Notes: generated by a model not told the origin, from the letters alone. Shown: positions 6,464 through 15,521, counted from the first letter of the stretch. The stretch is DNA of 64,000 bases from Roseibium polysiphoniae (GCF_014842925.1 NZ_JACYXJ010000001.1:1-64000); one strand, 5' to 3'. Translations and numbers: made by a program.

Positions 6464-6814
6464 ATGAAACTGATGTCCCTGCGCTTCGCGCCGGCTGCTG
6501 CCGCTGCGTTGATGGCCCTGTCTGGTCTCGTCCAGGCCGGTCTGGTCCAATCTGTGATGGCAGATGAGGCCGCTCCCTTCACGCCAATCCAGCTCGAAAG
6601 CGTCCAGCTGGCGCAGTCCGGCAAGGGCGGTCCTCAGGGCGGACGTCCGCCGCGCGAGGCGTTTGAAGCCTGCCAGTCAAAGGCTGCGAACGACAGCTGC
6701 CGGGTCACCCTTCCCGATGGCAACGCGATGACCGGCACCTGCCAGGCGCCGCCTCAAGGTGGTGACGGCGCGATGGCCTGCGTGCCTGCCGGTGGTCCGA
6801 AGCCACGCGGCTGA
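6464..6814 (+). CDS. small secreted Cys-containing protein linked to YHYH gene
   Basis: 116 residues with a signal sequence (AAAAALMALSGLVQAG) and a mature part of about 80 residues. The C-terminal half reads PPREAFEACQSKAANDSCRV, then TGTCQAPPQ and MACVPAG, giving four Cys likely to form two disulfides. Short proteins with this ReAFxAC...CxV...GxC...CVP pattern are often encoded near YHYH genes as far as I recall. A good GAGAG ribosome site precedes ATG 6464. Function is unknown; export and proximity suggest work with the YHYH protein. Confidence 0.7.
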   Translation: MKLMSLRFAPAAAAALMALSGLVQAGLVQSVMADEAAPFTPIQLESVQLAQSGKGGPQGGRPPREAFEACQSKAANDSCRVTLPDGNAMTGTCQAPPQGGDGAMACVPAGGPKPRG

Positions 6815-6829
6815 TCGACTGACTGCAAA

Positions 6830-6854
6830 GCGTCCTGTGCCCGGCGCGGGACGC
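6830..6854. terminator. hairpin between convergent genes
   Basis: GCGTCC (6830-6835) pairs with GGACGC (6849-6854) in the 43-bp gap between the small secreted gene and the convergent GntR gene. No T-tract follows, so termination efficiency is doubtful. Confidence 0.35.
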
Positions 6855-6857
6855 ATC

Positions 6858-7562
6858 TCACTCGGCCGCGTTGATCTGCTCGGCTGAGGTTTCCTGACGG
6901 TGGGCGGCGACTGACGCAACGAAGTCGTTGAAACGTTCGCCCTGGATCAGCACATGCTGGCGCATGGCTTCGGCCGCTGCAGCCGCATCGCCCGCCGCGA
7001 TCGCCCCGACGATCTGGTCATGTTCGGCCAGCGAATTGGAAACCCGGTTCGGCACTCTCAGCTGCAAGCGTCGGTAGACCTTCAGCCGGTTCTGCAGATG
7101 CAGTGCCTGTTCGGCCAGAAAGCCGTTGTGGCTGGCGGCATAGATGGTTTCATGAAAGGTCTGGTTGGCGCGGAAATAGGCGTCCGGATCGCCGCCGCGC
7201 TGGGCCTCATTGCAGGCTTCGTGGGCGGCCTTCAGCCGGGCCAGCTCCACCGACGTGATCCGCCGCGCCGCCAGCCGGCCGCAACTGGCCTCAAGATCTG
7301 CCATCACCTCGAACATCTCGATCAGACGCGCGATGCCGATGTCGCGCACGAAGCTGCCCCTGCGTGGGCGAATCTCGACGAGGCCGGCGACCGACAATTC
7401 GATCAGGGCTTCGCGGATCGGTGTGCGCGAGACTTCAAACCTGTTGGCCAGAGTGACTTCGTCCAGACGTGAGCCCGCCGGATAGCGGCCCGTGGCGATG
7501 TCGTTTTCCAGCATTTCACGCAAGGCCTGGGCCCGCCGGGTTCTGGTCGGATGCTTTGTCAT
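6858..7562 (-). CDS. matR: GntR-family (FCD) regulator of the malonate operon
   Basis: 234 residues from MTKHPTRTRRAQALREML. The N-terminal winged helix (about 10-75) shows GRYPAGSRLDEVTLANRFEV followed by SRTPIREALIELSVAGLVEI. The all-helical FCD ligand domain (about 85-220) carries the metal-binding pattern including FRANQTFHETIY and LAEHDQIVGAI. It is divergent from the TRAP/malonate genes, as in rhizobial malonate loci where a GntR protein (MatR or GtrA) controls uptake and catabolism. The longer upstream frame overlaps the operator and is rejected. Malonate or malonyl-CoA as ligand is inferred from the neighbours. Confidence 0.85.
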   Translation of the reverse strand: MTKHPTRTRRAQALREMLENDIATGRYPAGSRLDEVTLANRFEVSRTPIREALIELSVAGLVEIRPRRGSFVRDIGIARLIEMFEVMADLEASCGRLAARRITSVELARLKAAHEACNEAQRGGDPDAYFRANQTFHETIYAASHNGFLAEQALHLQNRLKVYRRLQLRVPNRVSNSLAEHDQIVGAIAAGDAAAAAEAMRQHVLIQGERFNDFVASVAAHRQETSAEQINAAE

Positions 7563-7590
7563 CTTTTCAAAATATGCAAAGAGCTTATTC

Positions 7591-7600
7591 TTGTATACAA
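7591..7600. promoter_or_regulatory. candidate GntR/FCD operator
   Basis: TTGTATACAA is a perfect dyad in the divergent gap, 29 bp upstream of the matR start. It fits the TNGTNNACNA type of operator bound by FCD-type GntR proteins. It would cover the matR promoter and lie about 120 bp before matP. Confidence 0.55.
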
Positions 7601-7717
7601 AAATCGTTGACTCGCATGCGCGCTGTATGATTGCCTGCATGAAGGCGGAAAACGCCGCAAGGGGCATGAGGAGCGGAAGGCCGGGAACCGGACGCTCGCC
7701 CCCGATGGGAGGAAATA

Positions 7718-8716
7718 ATGAACTATTTTACGAAAACGGCACTGGCCATGAGCGTCGCGATGCTTGCCGCATCTCCGATGGCTCAGGCTGAAACAACACT
7801 CAAGGCATCGCACCAGTGGCCAGGTGGCAAGGGCGACGTCCGCGACGAGATGGTCCAGATCCTGGCGCGCGAAGTCGCCAATGCCAATGTCGACCTGAAG
7901 ATCCAGGTCTATCCGGGCAAGTCCCTGTTCAAGCCACGCGAGCAGTGGGGCGCCATGGTCAAGGGTGTGCTGGATATCGCGGCATTCCCGCTTGACTATG
8001 CCTCAGGCCGTCATCCGGAATTTTCCGCGACCTTGATGCCGGGTCTCGTGCGCAATCACGACCGCGCTTCACGCCTGAACACGTCGCCCTTCATGGATGA
8101 CATCAAGAAAGTCATCAATGATGCTGGCGTCGTGGTCCTGGCCGATGCCTGGCTCGCAGGTGCCTTTGCGTCCAAGAAGCAGTGCATCACCAGCCCGGAA
8201 AGCATGAAGGGTCAGGTGACCCGCGCAGCAGGTCCTGCATTTGAACAGATGCTGGTTGGGGCAGGGGCGTCCATCGCTTCCATGCCATCGTCCGAAATCT
8301 ACACCGGTCTTCAGACCGGCGTTCTGGACGCGGCCAACACGTCTTCCGGCTCCTTCGTGTCTTACCGGATCTATGAGCAGGCAACCTGTCTGACCAAGCC
8401 GGGCGCGAACGCCCTGTGGTTCATGTATGAGCCGATCCTCATGTCCAAGCGCAGCTGGGACGAGCTGAACGAAGACCAGCAAAAGGCCTTGCTGGCTGCC
8501 GGCAAGGTCGCCGAAGAATACTTCCTGGGTGAAGCCAAGGGTCTCGATGACAAGCTGGTGGAAGCCTATTCCAACGCGGGTGTTGAGGTCGTGGAAATGT
8601 CGGGTGACGACTACGACCAGTGGCTCGCGATCGCAAAGGAGACTTCCTACAAAAACTTTGCTGAGAAGGTCGATGGCGGCCAGGAGCTGATCGACAAGGC
8701 ATTGGCCGTCGAATAA
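7718..8716 (+). CDS. matP: TRAP transporter solute-binding protein (malonate)
   Basis: 332 residues with a signal peptide ending near PMAQAETT (residue 24). The DctP fold is recognised from LKASHQWPGG at the start of the mature protein, the PREQWGAMVKGVLDIA segment and ASMPSSEIYTGLQTGVLDAA, the conserved region around the ligand-carboxylate site. It delivers dicarboxylate to the QM membrane pair. A clear GGGAGGAAATA ribosome site precedes ATG 7718. Malonate specificity is inferred from the following matQ, matM, matA and matB genes, the order known from Sinorhizobium. Confidence 0.88.
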   Translation: MNYFTKTALAMSVAMLAASPMAQAETTLKASHQWPGGKGDVRDEMVQILAREVANANVDLKIQVYPGKSLFKPREQWGAMVKGVLDIAAFPLDYASGRHPEFSATLMPGLVRNHDRASRLNTSPFMDDIKKVINDAGVVVLADAWLAGAFASKKQCITSPESMKGQVTRAAGPAFEQMLVGAGASIASMPSSEIYTGLQTGVLDAANTSSGSFVSYRIYEQATCLTKPGANALWFMYEPILMSKRSWDELNEDQQKALLAAGKVAEEYFLGEAKGLDDKLVEAYSNAGVEVVEMSGDDYDQWLAIAKETSYKNFAEKVDGGQELIDKALAVE

Positions 8717-8733
8717 CGCGCGGCTTCAAGCTC

Positions 8734-8780
8734 AAGTTCCTCCGGGCCTGTGCGCGTCAAGCCGCAGGTTCGGAGGACTT
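8734..8780 (+). terminator. hairpin between TRAP binding-protein and permease genes
   Basis: AAGTTCCTCCG (8734-8744) pairs with CGGAGGACTT (8771-8780) with one bulge, and TTCT follows. Its place directly after the binding-protein gene suggests partial termination or protection of the upstream message, giving more binding protein than permease. Confidence 0.5.
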
Positions 8781-8855
8781 TTCTCACCTGCAAATACTCA
8801 TAGATGTTGCGGGCGCTTTCGAGCGCTCAAGGCTGTCTGACGTCGGACCACATTC

Positions 8856-9344
8856 ATGACTGCTTACATTCGCTGGGTTTCGGCCCTGTCCCGCCTGGCG
8901 GCCGTCGCTGCCTTGTTTCTTTTGGCCTCGGCTATTGTGGTCGTGACCCAGATGGTGGTCATGCGCTACTTTCTGAATGCCTCAACGGTCTGGCAGACCG
9001 AATATGTGATCTATGCCCTGGTCGCGATGACATTTCTGGCGTCTCCGTTCGTCCTTATGGAAAAGGGCCATGTCAACGTCGACCTGCTTTATCTCCAGCT
9101 CCACGGCGTTGCGCGACAAGTCGTTCAATCGCTGGCCGGTCTGATTGGGCTCTTGTTCTGCGCCCTGCTCGCCTGGTCCGGCTGGACCTACTTCGAGGAG
9201 GCCTGGTCCTACGGCTGGACCACGGACACAGTCTGGGCGCTTCCGCTCTGGATTCCCTTGCTGCCCCTGCCTCTGGGGGTCGGTCTGATGACGCTGCAAT
9301 ACATTGCTGAAATCGCCAAGATCTGGAGAGGTGAGCCCGCATGA
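8856..9344 (+). CDS. matQ: TRAP transporter small permease (DctQ type)
   Basis: 162 residues with four membrane helices. The family pattern is clear: RYFLNASTVWQTEYVIYALV after helix 1-2, GHVNVDLLY before helix 3 and a C-terminal LPLPLGVGLMTLQYI helix. It pairs with the large TRAP subunit in the inner membrane. The stop overlaps the start of matM (9341-9344). Confidence 0.88.
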   Translation: MTAYIRWVSALSRLAAVAALFLLASAIVVVTQMVVMRYFLNASTVWQTEYVIYALVAMTFLASPFVLMEKGHVNVDLLYLQLHGVARQVVQSLAGLIGLLFCALLAWSGWTYFEEAWSYGWTTDTVWALPLWIPLLPLPLGVGLMTLQYIAEIAKIWRGEPA

Positions 9345-10657
9345 GCCCGCTGTTTACTGGCCTTCTCATCCTTTTCGCCCTGCTTGCGCTTCTGGGCATC
9401 GGCACTCCGATCGCCTTCGCACTCGGCTTCGTTTCCATCGCTGCGCTCCTGATTGTCGACGGGGCCGGAAGCCTGTCCATTCTGGGCGAGACCTTCTTTG
9501 GCGGCCTGGCCTCCTTCGGTCTTGTTTCCATTCCCATGTTCATCCTGATGGGGTCAGCCGTTGCATCGTCTCCGGCAGGCAAGGACCTCTATGAGGCGCT
9601 CGACCGCTGGCTGAACCGGGTGCCCGGCGGCCTCGTTCTCTCCAACATTGGCGCTTGCTCGATCTTTGCAGCGCTTTCCGGCTCGTCGCCGGCAACCTGT
9701 GCTGCCATCGGCAAGATGGGCATCCCGGAGATGACCAAGCGCGGCTATCCCAATGAGATCGCCTCGGGCTCAATCGCGGCGGGCGGAACCCTCGGCATCC
9801 TCATTCCGCCATCGATCACGATGATCGTCTACGGAATTGCCACGGAAACCTCGATCGGCCGCCTGTTCCTGGCCGGTCTGCTCCCCGGCTTCATGCTGAC
9901 GGCTCTGTTCATGGCCTGGACGATCTACGATTGCCGCCGCCGCGGCATCGGCCTGTCCGCACTGACCGAACGTTTCACCATGAAGGAACGCTTTGCCGCC
10001 CTGCCGCGGGTGCTGCCTTTCCTGGCGATCATCGTCGGCATTCTGTATGTGCTGTATGGAGGCGTTGCCACACCGTCGGAAGCTGCCGGTGTCGGCGCGC
10101 TTTTCTGCATCATCCTGGTGGTGGTCATCTACCGCATGTGGAGCGTGACCAAGGTCACCGGCATGTTCCGCGACACGCTGAAGGAAAGCGTGATGATCAT
10201 GATGATCATCGGTGCGTCGGAGCTCTTCTCCTACACGCTGTCGTCCATGTTCATCACCCAGTCGATCGCCGAATGGATCGCAGCTCTCGACGTGAACCGC
10301 TGGGTCCTGATGGCGATCATCAACTGCTTCCTGCTGTTCGCCGGGTTCTTCCTGCCGCCGGTCGCCGTCATCTTGATGACAGCGCCGATCCTCCTGCCGA
10401 TCATTCTGCAGGCGGGCTTTGATCCCTACTGGTTTGCGGTGGTTCTGACGATCAACATGGAAATCGGATTGATCACCCCGCCGGTTGGCCTGAACCTTTA
10501 CGTGATCAACGGCATTGCGCCGAACATCACGCTGGCCGAGATCCTGCGCGGATCGATCCCCTATGTCTTGTGCATGGTGGTCGGTATCATCCTTCTTTGT
10601 CTCGTACCGGGCATTGCGACCTGGCTTCCCGAACTGATGATGGGCAAGGCATTATGA
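9341..10657 (+). CDS. matM: TRAP transporter large permease (DctM type)
   Basis: 438 residues with about 12 membrane segments. Family landmarks include GIGTPIAFALGF, a SIPMFILMGSAVASS loop, FAALSGSSPATCAAIGKMG, the GGTLGILIPPSI hairpin and MEIGLITPPVGLNLYVINGI near the C-terminus. It forms the sodium-coupled substrate channel with MatQ. ATGA overlaps join it both to matQ upstream and to the malonyl-CoA decarboxylase gene downstream, so substrate entry and catabolism are translationally coupled. Confidence 0.9.
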   Translation: MSPLFTGLLILFALLALLGIGTPIAFALGFVSIAALLIVDGAGSLSILGETFFGGLASFGLVSIPMFILMGSAVASSPAGKDLYEALDRWLNRVPGGLVLSNIGACSIFAALSGSSPATCAAIGKMGIPEMTKRGYPNEIASGSIAAGGTLGILIPPSITMIVYGIATETSIGRLFLAGLLPGFMLTALFMAWTIYDCRRRGIGLSALTERFTMKERFAALPRVLPFLAIIVGILYVLYGGVATPSEAAGVGALFCIILVVVIYRMWSVTKVTGMFRDTLKESVMIMMIIGASELFSYTLSSMFITQSIAEWIAALDVNRWVLMAIINCFLLFAGFFLPPVAVILMTAPILLPIILQAGFDPYWFAVVLTINMEIGLITPPVGLNLYVINGIAPNITLAEILRGSIPYVLCMVVGIILLCLVPGIATWLPELMMGKAL

Positions 10658-12012
10658 ACACCAGCTTCTTCGGCGAACTTTTGACGTCTATCACCGAGCA
10701 GGGCCGGGCCCTGCTCGACGCGGGACGAGGGCGGAACGGCGAAGTGCCGCTCGTCGACCTGTGCGAGGCGCTCTTGACCGGTCGCGGCGAAGCGTCGGGC
10801 GTGGCGCTCGCCGGAGAAGTGTTGTCCATCTATCAGCAGCTGGACGGAGAGCGAAAGCTCTCCTTCTTTCTGTCCCTGCGGGATCAATTCGGAGCGGATC
10901 TGGACAAGGTGCGCGAGACGGCGGCAGCGCTTAATGATGCGCCGGAAGACATGTCGCTCCTGCGCCGGCTGCATTCGGTGTCCGAGCCCCGGCGCCAGGA
11001 GCTGATCCGGCGTTTGAACCTTGCCCCGGGCGGCACGAAGGCCCTTGTGGCCATGCGCTCGGACCTTTTGGATTTTCTGCGCGAACAACCAGACCTCCGG
11101 GACGTGGACCGTGATTTCGAACATCTGTTCTCCTCATGGTTCAATCGCGGCTTTCTGGTCATGCGCAGGATCGACTGGAGCACGCCGGCCAACATTCTTG
11201 AAAAGATCATCGCCTATGAAGCGGTGCATCAGATCGACGGCTGGGAGGACCTGCGCCGGCGCATCGGTCTGGCAGACCGGAGACTCTACGCCTTCTTCCA
11301 TCCCGCGCTTGTCGACGATCTTCTGATCTTCGTGGAAGTCGCTTTGACCCGCGAAATTCCCGGTGCGATCGGGCCTATCCTCACAGAACAGCGCGCAGAG
11401 ATCACCGCGGAGGAAGCCAACACGGCAGTCTTCTACTCCATCTCCAACTGCCAGAAGGGCCTGCGTGGCATCTCTTTCGGCAATTTCCTCATCAAGCAAG
11501 TGGTCGAGGAGCTGCGGCGGGAGCTGCCGTCCCTGAAGACGTTTGTGACGCTGTCGCCCGTTCCAGGCTTCGCCCGCTGGCTGTCCCGTGCCCTCAAGGA
11601 TGAGGACGGCCAGATTGCCGCGCAGCTCGATGAGGACAAGATCTCGGCCCTGTCCGAGCCTGACTGGCCTCAAGATGCGGAAGCCGCCAAGAAACTGGAA
11701 ACCGTTCTTCCGCACCTCTGCGCCCATTATCTGACCCGCGAAAAAGACCGCAACAACCGCCCGCTTGACCCAGTAGCCCGTTTTCACATCGGCAATGGTG
11801 CGCGGCTGGAGCGGGTCAACTGGCTGGGCGACCTGTCGCCCAACGGTCTGGCCCAAGCTCACGGCCTGATGGTGAACTACCTTTATGATCTCAAGTACAT
11901 AGAACGAAATCACGAATCCTATGCGGCCAACGGAACCGTTGCGGCAAGCTCTGCTGTGACCCGTCTTGCCAAAGCCGTACCCGAAGCCAAACAACTGACG
12001 CCGGTAAGCTGA
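10654..12012 (+). CDS. matA: malonyl-CoA decarboxylase
   Basis: 452 residues from ATG 10654, which overlaps the matM stop. The N-terminal helical domain (1-150) ends around HSVSEPRRQELIRRLN, and the C-terminal GNAT-like catalytic domain carries YEAVHQIDGWEDLRRR, SISNCQKGLRGISFGNFLIK, LSPVPGFARWL and HFHIGNGARLERVNW-type segment (HIGNGARLERVNWLGD). These match the MLYCD/MatA family, which converts malonyl-CoA to acetyl-CoA and CO2. The downstream MatB makes its substrate. Confidence 0.92.
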   Translation: MNTSFFGELLTSITEQGRALLDAGRGRNGEVPLVDLCEALLTGRGEASGVALAGEVLSIYQQLDGERKLSFFLSLRDQFGADLDKVRETAAALNDAPEDMSLLRRLHSVSEPRRQELIRRLNLAPGGTKALVAMRSDLLDFLREQPDLRDVDRDFEHLFSSWFNRGFLVMRRIDWSTPANILEKIIAYEAVHQIDGWEDLRRRIGLADRRLYAFFHPALVDDLLIFVEVALTREIPGAIGPILTEQRAEITAEEANTAVFYSISNCQKGLRGISFGNFLIKQVVEELRRELPSLKTFVTLSPVPGFARWLSRALKDEDGQIAAQLDEDKISALSEPDWPQDAEAAKKLETVLPHLCAHYLTREKDRNNRPLDPVARFHIGNGARLERVNWLGDLSPNGLAQAHGLMVNYLYDLKYIERNHESYAANGTVAASSAVTRLAKAVPEAKQLTPVS

Positions 12013-12014
12013 CA

Positions 12015-13529
12015 ATGACAAATCACCTTTTCTCCGAAATCCGCGCCAACATGCCGGATCTTGCCAAGACGTTCCTGGAGACGGCTGACAGGACGTCGCT
12101 TTCCTACGGTGATGTCATTGCCCGGTCCGCGCGCTATGCCAATGCGCTGGTCCGTTTGGGGCTTGCACCGGGAGATCGCGTCGCGGTTCAGGTGGAAAAG
12201 ACACCGGACGCCCTGATGCTTTATCTGGCGACGGTGAGGGCAGGCGGCGTATTCTTGCCGTTGAACACAGCCTACACCCCCGCGGAGATCGACTATTTCG
12301 TCACCGATGCCGAACCGGCGGTTTTTGTCTGTGATCCCTCCCGTGCAGATGCGCTTCAGGAGACCGCATCAAAAGTTGGTGCAAGCCTTCAGACCCTCGA
12401 TGCGTCAGGCAAAGGCTCCCTTCTAGACCTTGCCGAGGCCGCCAGTGACACCTTCGAGGATGTCGCCAGAGATGCCGATGATCTGGCCGCCATCCTTTAC
12501 ACGTCTGGCACCACAGGCCGCTCGAAGGGGGCGATGCTCAGCCATGAGAACCTGGCGTCCAATGCCAGGACGCTGGTCAAATACTGGCAGTTCACCGCAG
12601 ACGACGTTTTGTTGCATGCCCTGCCGATCTTCCATACGCATGGTCTCTTTGTTGCCACCAACTGTTTGCTGATGGCCGGAGGATCCTTGCTGTTCCTGCC
12701 CAAGTTCGATCTGGACACGGTCCTGGGGCTGTTGCCACGGGCGACGACGATGATGGGCGTGCCGACCTTCTACACCCGGCTGCTGGGCTCCGAAGCCTTC
12801 ACCCGCGACCTCGTGGCGCACATACGCCTGTTCATTTCGGGCTCTGCGCCGCTGTCGGCCGAGACGCACAAGGAGTTCAGCGCGCGCACCGGCCATGCGA
12901 TCCTTGAGCGCTATGGCATGACCGAAACCAATATGAACACCTCAAATCCCTATGAAGGCGACCGGCGTCCGGGAACGGTGGGCTTTCCCTTGCCGGGTGT
13001 TGCGCTCAGGATCGCCGACCCAAAGACCGGCCGCGCGTTGGATCAGGGCGATGTTGGCATCATCGAGGTCAAGGGTCCCAACGTTTTCCAGGGCTATTGG
13101 CGCATGCCTGAGAAAACCGCCGAGGAGTTCCGTGCGGACCGCTATTTCATCACAGGCGACATGGGCCGCATCGATGCCGATGGCTATGTGGCCATTGTCG
13201 GCCGGTCCAAGGACCTGATCATCACCGGCGGCTTCAATGTCTATCCAGCAGAAGTCGAAGCGGCGATCGACGAAATTGAGGGCGTTGCCGAAAGCGCCGT
13301 CATTGGCGTGCCGCACCCAGACTTTGGCGAAGGCGTCGTCGCGGTTGTGGCTCCAAAGAAAGGCGCGAAGCTGGACAAACCTGCCATAACGCAAGCGCTC
13401 GCGGACAAGCTCGCCAAGTTCAAGCAGCCCAAACAGGTGCATGTCCTCAACACACTGCCGCGCAACACCATGGGCAAGATCCAGAAGAATGTCCTGAGGG
13501 ATCAATTCAAGGCGGACTTCGAAGGCTAA
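12015..13529 (+). CDS. matB: malonyl-CoA synthetase
   Basis: 504 residues, an ANL-superfamily adenylating enzyme. Landmarks are the P-loop-like LYTSGTTGRSKGAMLSH (about 162-178), the YGMTETNMNTSNPY motif (about 302-315), the ITGDMGRIDADGYVAIVGR hinge (about 378-396) and the catalytic Lys in RNTMGKIQKNVLRD near the end. MatB ligates malonate to CoA with ATP. It begins 2 nt after the matA stop. Its place beside matA makes malonate the substrate with high confidence. Confidence 0.92.
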   Translation: MTNHLFSEIRANMPDLAKTFLETADRTSLSYGDVIARSARYANALVRLGLAPGDRVAVQVEKTPDALMLYLATVRAGGVFLPLNTAYTPAEIDYFVTDAEPAVFVCDPSRADALQETASKVGASLQTLDASGKGSLLDLAEAASDTFEDVARDADDLAAILYTSGTTGRSKGAMLSHENLASNARTLVKYWQFTADDVLLHALPIFHTHGLFVATNCLLMAGGSLLFLPKFDLDTVLGLLPRATTMMGVPTFYTRLLGSEAFTRDLVAHIRLFISGSAPLSAETHKEFSARTGHAILERYGMTETNMNTSNPYEGDRRPGTVGFPLPGVALRIADPKTGRALDQGDVGIIEVKGPNVFQGYWRMPEKTAEEFRADRYFITGDMGRIDADGYVAIVGRSKDLIITGGFNVYPAEVEAAIDEIEGVAESAVIGVPHPDFGEGVVAVVAPKKGAKLDKPAITQALADKLAKFKQPKQVHVLNTLPRNTMGKIQKNVLRDQFKADFEG

Positions 13530-13574
13530 CAGTCTTTTCGCTGCGCCAAAGAGAGAGACATTGAACAGCGCCTC

Positions 13575-13596
13575 GGGCAGCGGTTTTCCGCTGCCC
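13575..13596. terminator. bidirectional terminator after matB
   Basis: GGGCAGCGG, TTTT loop, CCGCTGCCC makes a perfect 9-bp stem between the matB stop and the convergent SDR gene. Only a short TTGAAATCTT follows on the plus strand, so the T-tract is weak. Confidence 0.6.
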
Positions 13597-13608
13597 TTGA
13601 AATCTTGG

Positions 13609-14358
13609 CTAGACGGCCAGGGCTTCGGCGTCACTGCCGGCAGGCAGATGCAGCGGGCAATTCGGATCTGTCACCGCGCGCCAGACCGCTTGAACCACAT
13701 CATCCGTTTTTGTGGGCTCGGCGGCCGCGTTTTTTTGAAGCGCGCTCATGGCTTCCTCCATGAAAGGCTTGTAGGCCGCAGGGGTTTCCGTCGCCTCTGC
13801 CATGAGGGAGCGCGCGTTGCTGCCAAAGCTGGTCGAGGGAGCCTGACCTGGAAGAACCAGCCGGGTCTGTATCCCCAAGGGAGCAAGTTCCAGCGCAAGA
13901 CACTCGGTATAGGCGTTCACGGCGGCCTTGCTGGCCGTGTAGATCGATAGCAGCGGTAGCGGCTTGAGTGTGACGCTTGACGAGACGTTGACGATGACGC
14001 CTGCGCCTTTTGCACGCATCTGCGGCAGCACGGCCCGGATCATCTCGAAAGTGCCGAGCGTGTTGGTTTTCAAGATCTTGCGGATGGTCTCCTCCGCGGT
14101 GCTTTCGAACGGCGACAGCAAGCCTATCCCGGCGTTGTTGACCAGCGCATCGATCGGACCGGCCGCGGCGACTGCCTGGGCGATGCTCTGCGTGTTGGTC
14201 ACGTCCAGAGGCAGGACCCGCAAATGATCGGAGGCAGGCAGCAGCGTTTTATCCGGTTGCCGCATCGTGGCAACGACGGACCAGCCTTGTTTTAGAAAAT
14301 GGCGTGCGGTCTCGAGACCAAATCCGGAGGAACATCCTGTGATCAAAACGGTCTTCAT
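13609..14358 (-). CDS. short-chain dehydrogenase/reductase
   Basis: 249 residues from MKTVLITGCSSGFGLETARH. The classical SDR plan is complete: cofactor motif TGCSSGFG (8-15), NNAG (about 87-90), catalytic Ser in VSSSVTLKP and YTASK (Tyr and Lys, about 152-156). The Arg in ATMRQPD after strand 2 suggests NADP(H). The substrate is unknown. The gene is divergent from an AraC regulator whose start is 95 bp away, so the two probably form a regulator-target pair. Confidence 0.85.
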   Translation of the reverse strand: MKTVLITGCSSGFGLETARHFLKQGWSVVATMRQPDKTLLPASDHLRVLPLDVTNTQSIAQAVAAAGPIDALVNNAGIGLLSPFESTAEETIRKILKTNTLGTFEMIRAVLPQMRAKGAGVIVNVSSSVTLKPLPLLSIYTASKAAVNAYTECLALELAPLGIQTRLVLPGQAPSTSFGSNARSLMAEATETPAAYKPFMEEAMSALQKNAAAEPTKTDDVVQAVWRAVTDPNCPLHLPAGSDAEALAV

Positions 14359-14453
14359 AGCAAAGTCTCCTGCTGTTGGATGTCTCTGATATCGACCGAA
14401 TTGATCGGATGTTCTATGGTTGGAAATCCTTCGTTTGTTATCGAAAGTCCGAA

Positions 14454-15374
14454 ATGCTCGATCCGCTCTCCGAAGTGATCTCCCTCTTGCGCCCTCAGGC
14501 TCCCTATTCGAAGCTTGCGGAAGCCTCTGGGCCGTTCCGTGTGCGTCGCGAGGACGTCGATGAGGTCTTCTATTGCATGCTGCTGGTCGGCCGGTTGCTA
14601 CTTGATATCGATGGCAAGGCACCTCTGGAGCTGCGCGCCGGAGATTTCGTTCTGGTGCCGAAGGTGACAGGCCTGACGGTCTCCAGTCTCGATCCACCGC
14701 CGCCTCCGGGCCTCGTCAGTCACCCTGATTTTGGGTCAGATGGAGTCGCACGCATCGGTCGTCCGGAAGGTCTGGCAGAGACGTGCCCCGAGGTTCAGCA
14801 GCTGATCGGTCACTGCAGTTTCGCCAGTCCGGATTCCGAGCTTTTGATGTCACTGTTGCCCGAGATGGTCGTGGTGCGCGGTGAGGGCCGCCTTGCGACC
14901 CTCACCGCTCTGGTTCGCGACGAGGCACGCGCGGATCGGCCGGCGCGGGATGTGGTGGTTGAGCATCTCCTGCAAGTCCTCCTGATTGAGGCGTTTCGCT
15001 CCAAGACACAGTCCGAGGCGACACCTGGCCTTCTGCGTGGCCTTGCAGATCCGCGGATCGGGCAAGCGCTGCGCGCCCTGCATCATGAACCTGACCGGGC
15101 CTGGACAGTGCTTGAACTGGCGACAGAGGCGGGATTGTCCCGCTCGGCCTTCTTCACGCGCTTCAACCGGATTGTTGGGGTTCCGCCCATGAGTTATTTG
15201 CTGAACTGGCGGATGACACTTGCAAAGCACATGCTGCGCTCCGGTGGTCATGGCATTGCGGAGGTCTCGAACAGGATCGGCTATGGTTCGACAAGTGCCT
15301 TCAGCACGGCCTTCGCCCGCCATGTCGGCCGCCCGCCGGCCCGGTTCGCGAAAGCCATCCCCGCGGCAGAGTGA
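14454..15374 (+). CDS. AraC-family regulator with N-terminal cupin
   Basis: 306 residues from MLDPLSEVISLLRPQAPYSK. The N-terminal half (1-180) is a cupin of the AraC/cupin_6 type, including RREDVDEVFYCMLLVG and LRAGDFVLVPK. The C-terminal double HTH (about 200-300) has WTVLELATEAGLSRSAFFTR, VPPMSYLLNWRMTLAKHML and ISxRIGYGSTSAFSTAF-like text (VSNRIGYGSTSAFSTAF). It is divergent from the SDR gene and likely activates it. An upstream ATG at 14376 would run back into the SDR promoter, so the downstream start is preferred. Confidence 0.85.
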   Translation: MLDPLSEVISLLRPQAPYSKLAEASGPFRVRREDVDEVFYCMLLVGRLLLDIDGKAPLELRAGDFVLVPKVTGLTVSSLDPPPPPGLVSHPDFGSDGVARIGRPEGLAETCPEVQQLIGHCSFASPDSELLMSLLPEMVVVRGEGRLATLTALVRDEARADRPARDVVVEHLLQVLLIEAFRSKTQSEATPGLLRGLADPRIGQALRALHHEPDRAWTVLELATEAGLSRSAFFTRFNRIVGVPPMSYLLNWRMTLAKHMLRSGGHGIAEVSNRIGYGSTSAFSTAFARHVGRPPARFAKAIPAAE

Positions 15375-15500
15375 GCGGAACTCGCGTCTTTCCGGCATTG
15401 TTCAATCTGGTGAAACACACTGGTCATTTATCTTTGCAGAAAGTATCTTGAATAAAAGATAAAAATGGGCACATTGCAAACCAACGGCTTTAAAGGCGTT

Positions 15501-15521
15501 CACCGGCCCGGTCGGCCGGTG
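15501..15521 (+). other. short hairpin in the leader of the nitroreductase gene
   Basis: CACCGGC (15501-15507) and GCCGGTG (15515-15521) form a perfect 7-bp stem about 25 nt before the nitroreductase start. No T-tract follows. It may affect translation or be incidental. Confidence 0.3.

Noticed and set aside
7607..7631. TTGACT and TATGAT as a promoter for matP
   Set aside because: The spacer is only 13 bp, too short for a standard sigma70 promoter.
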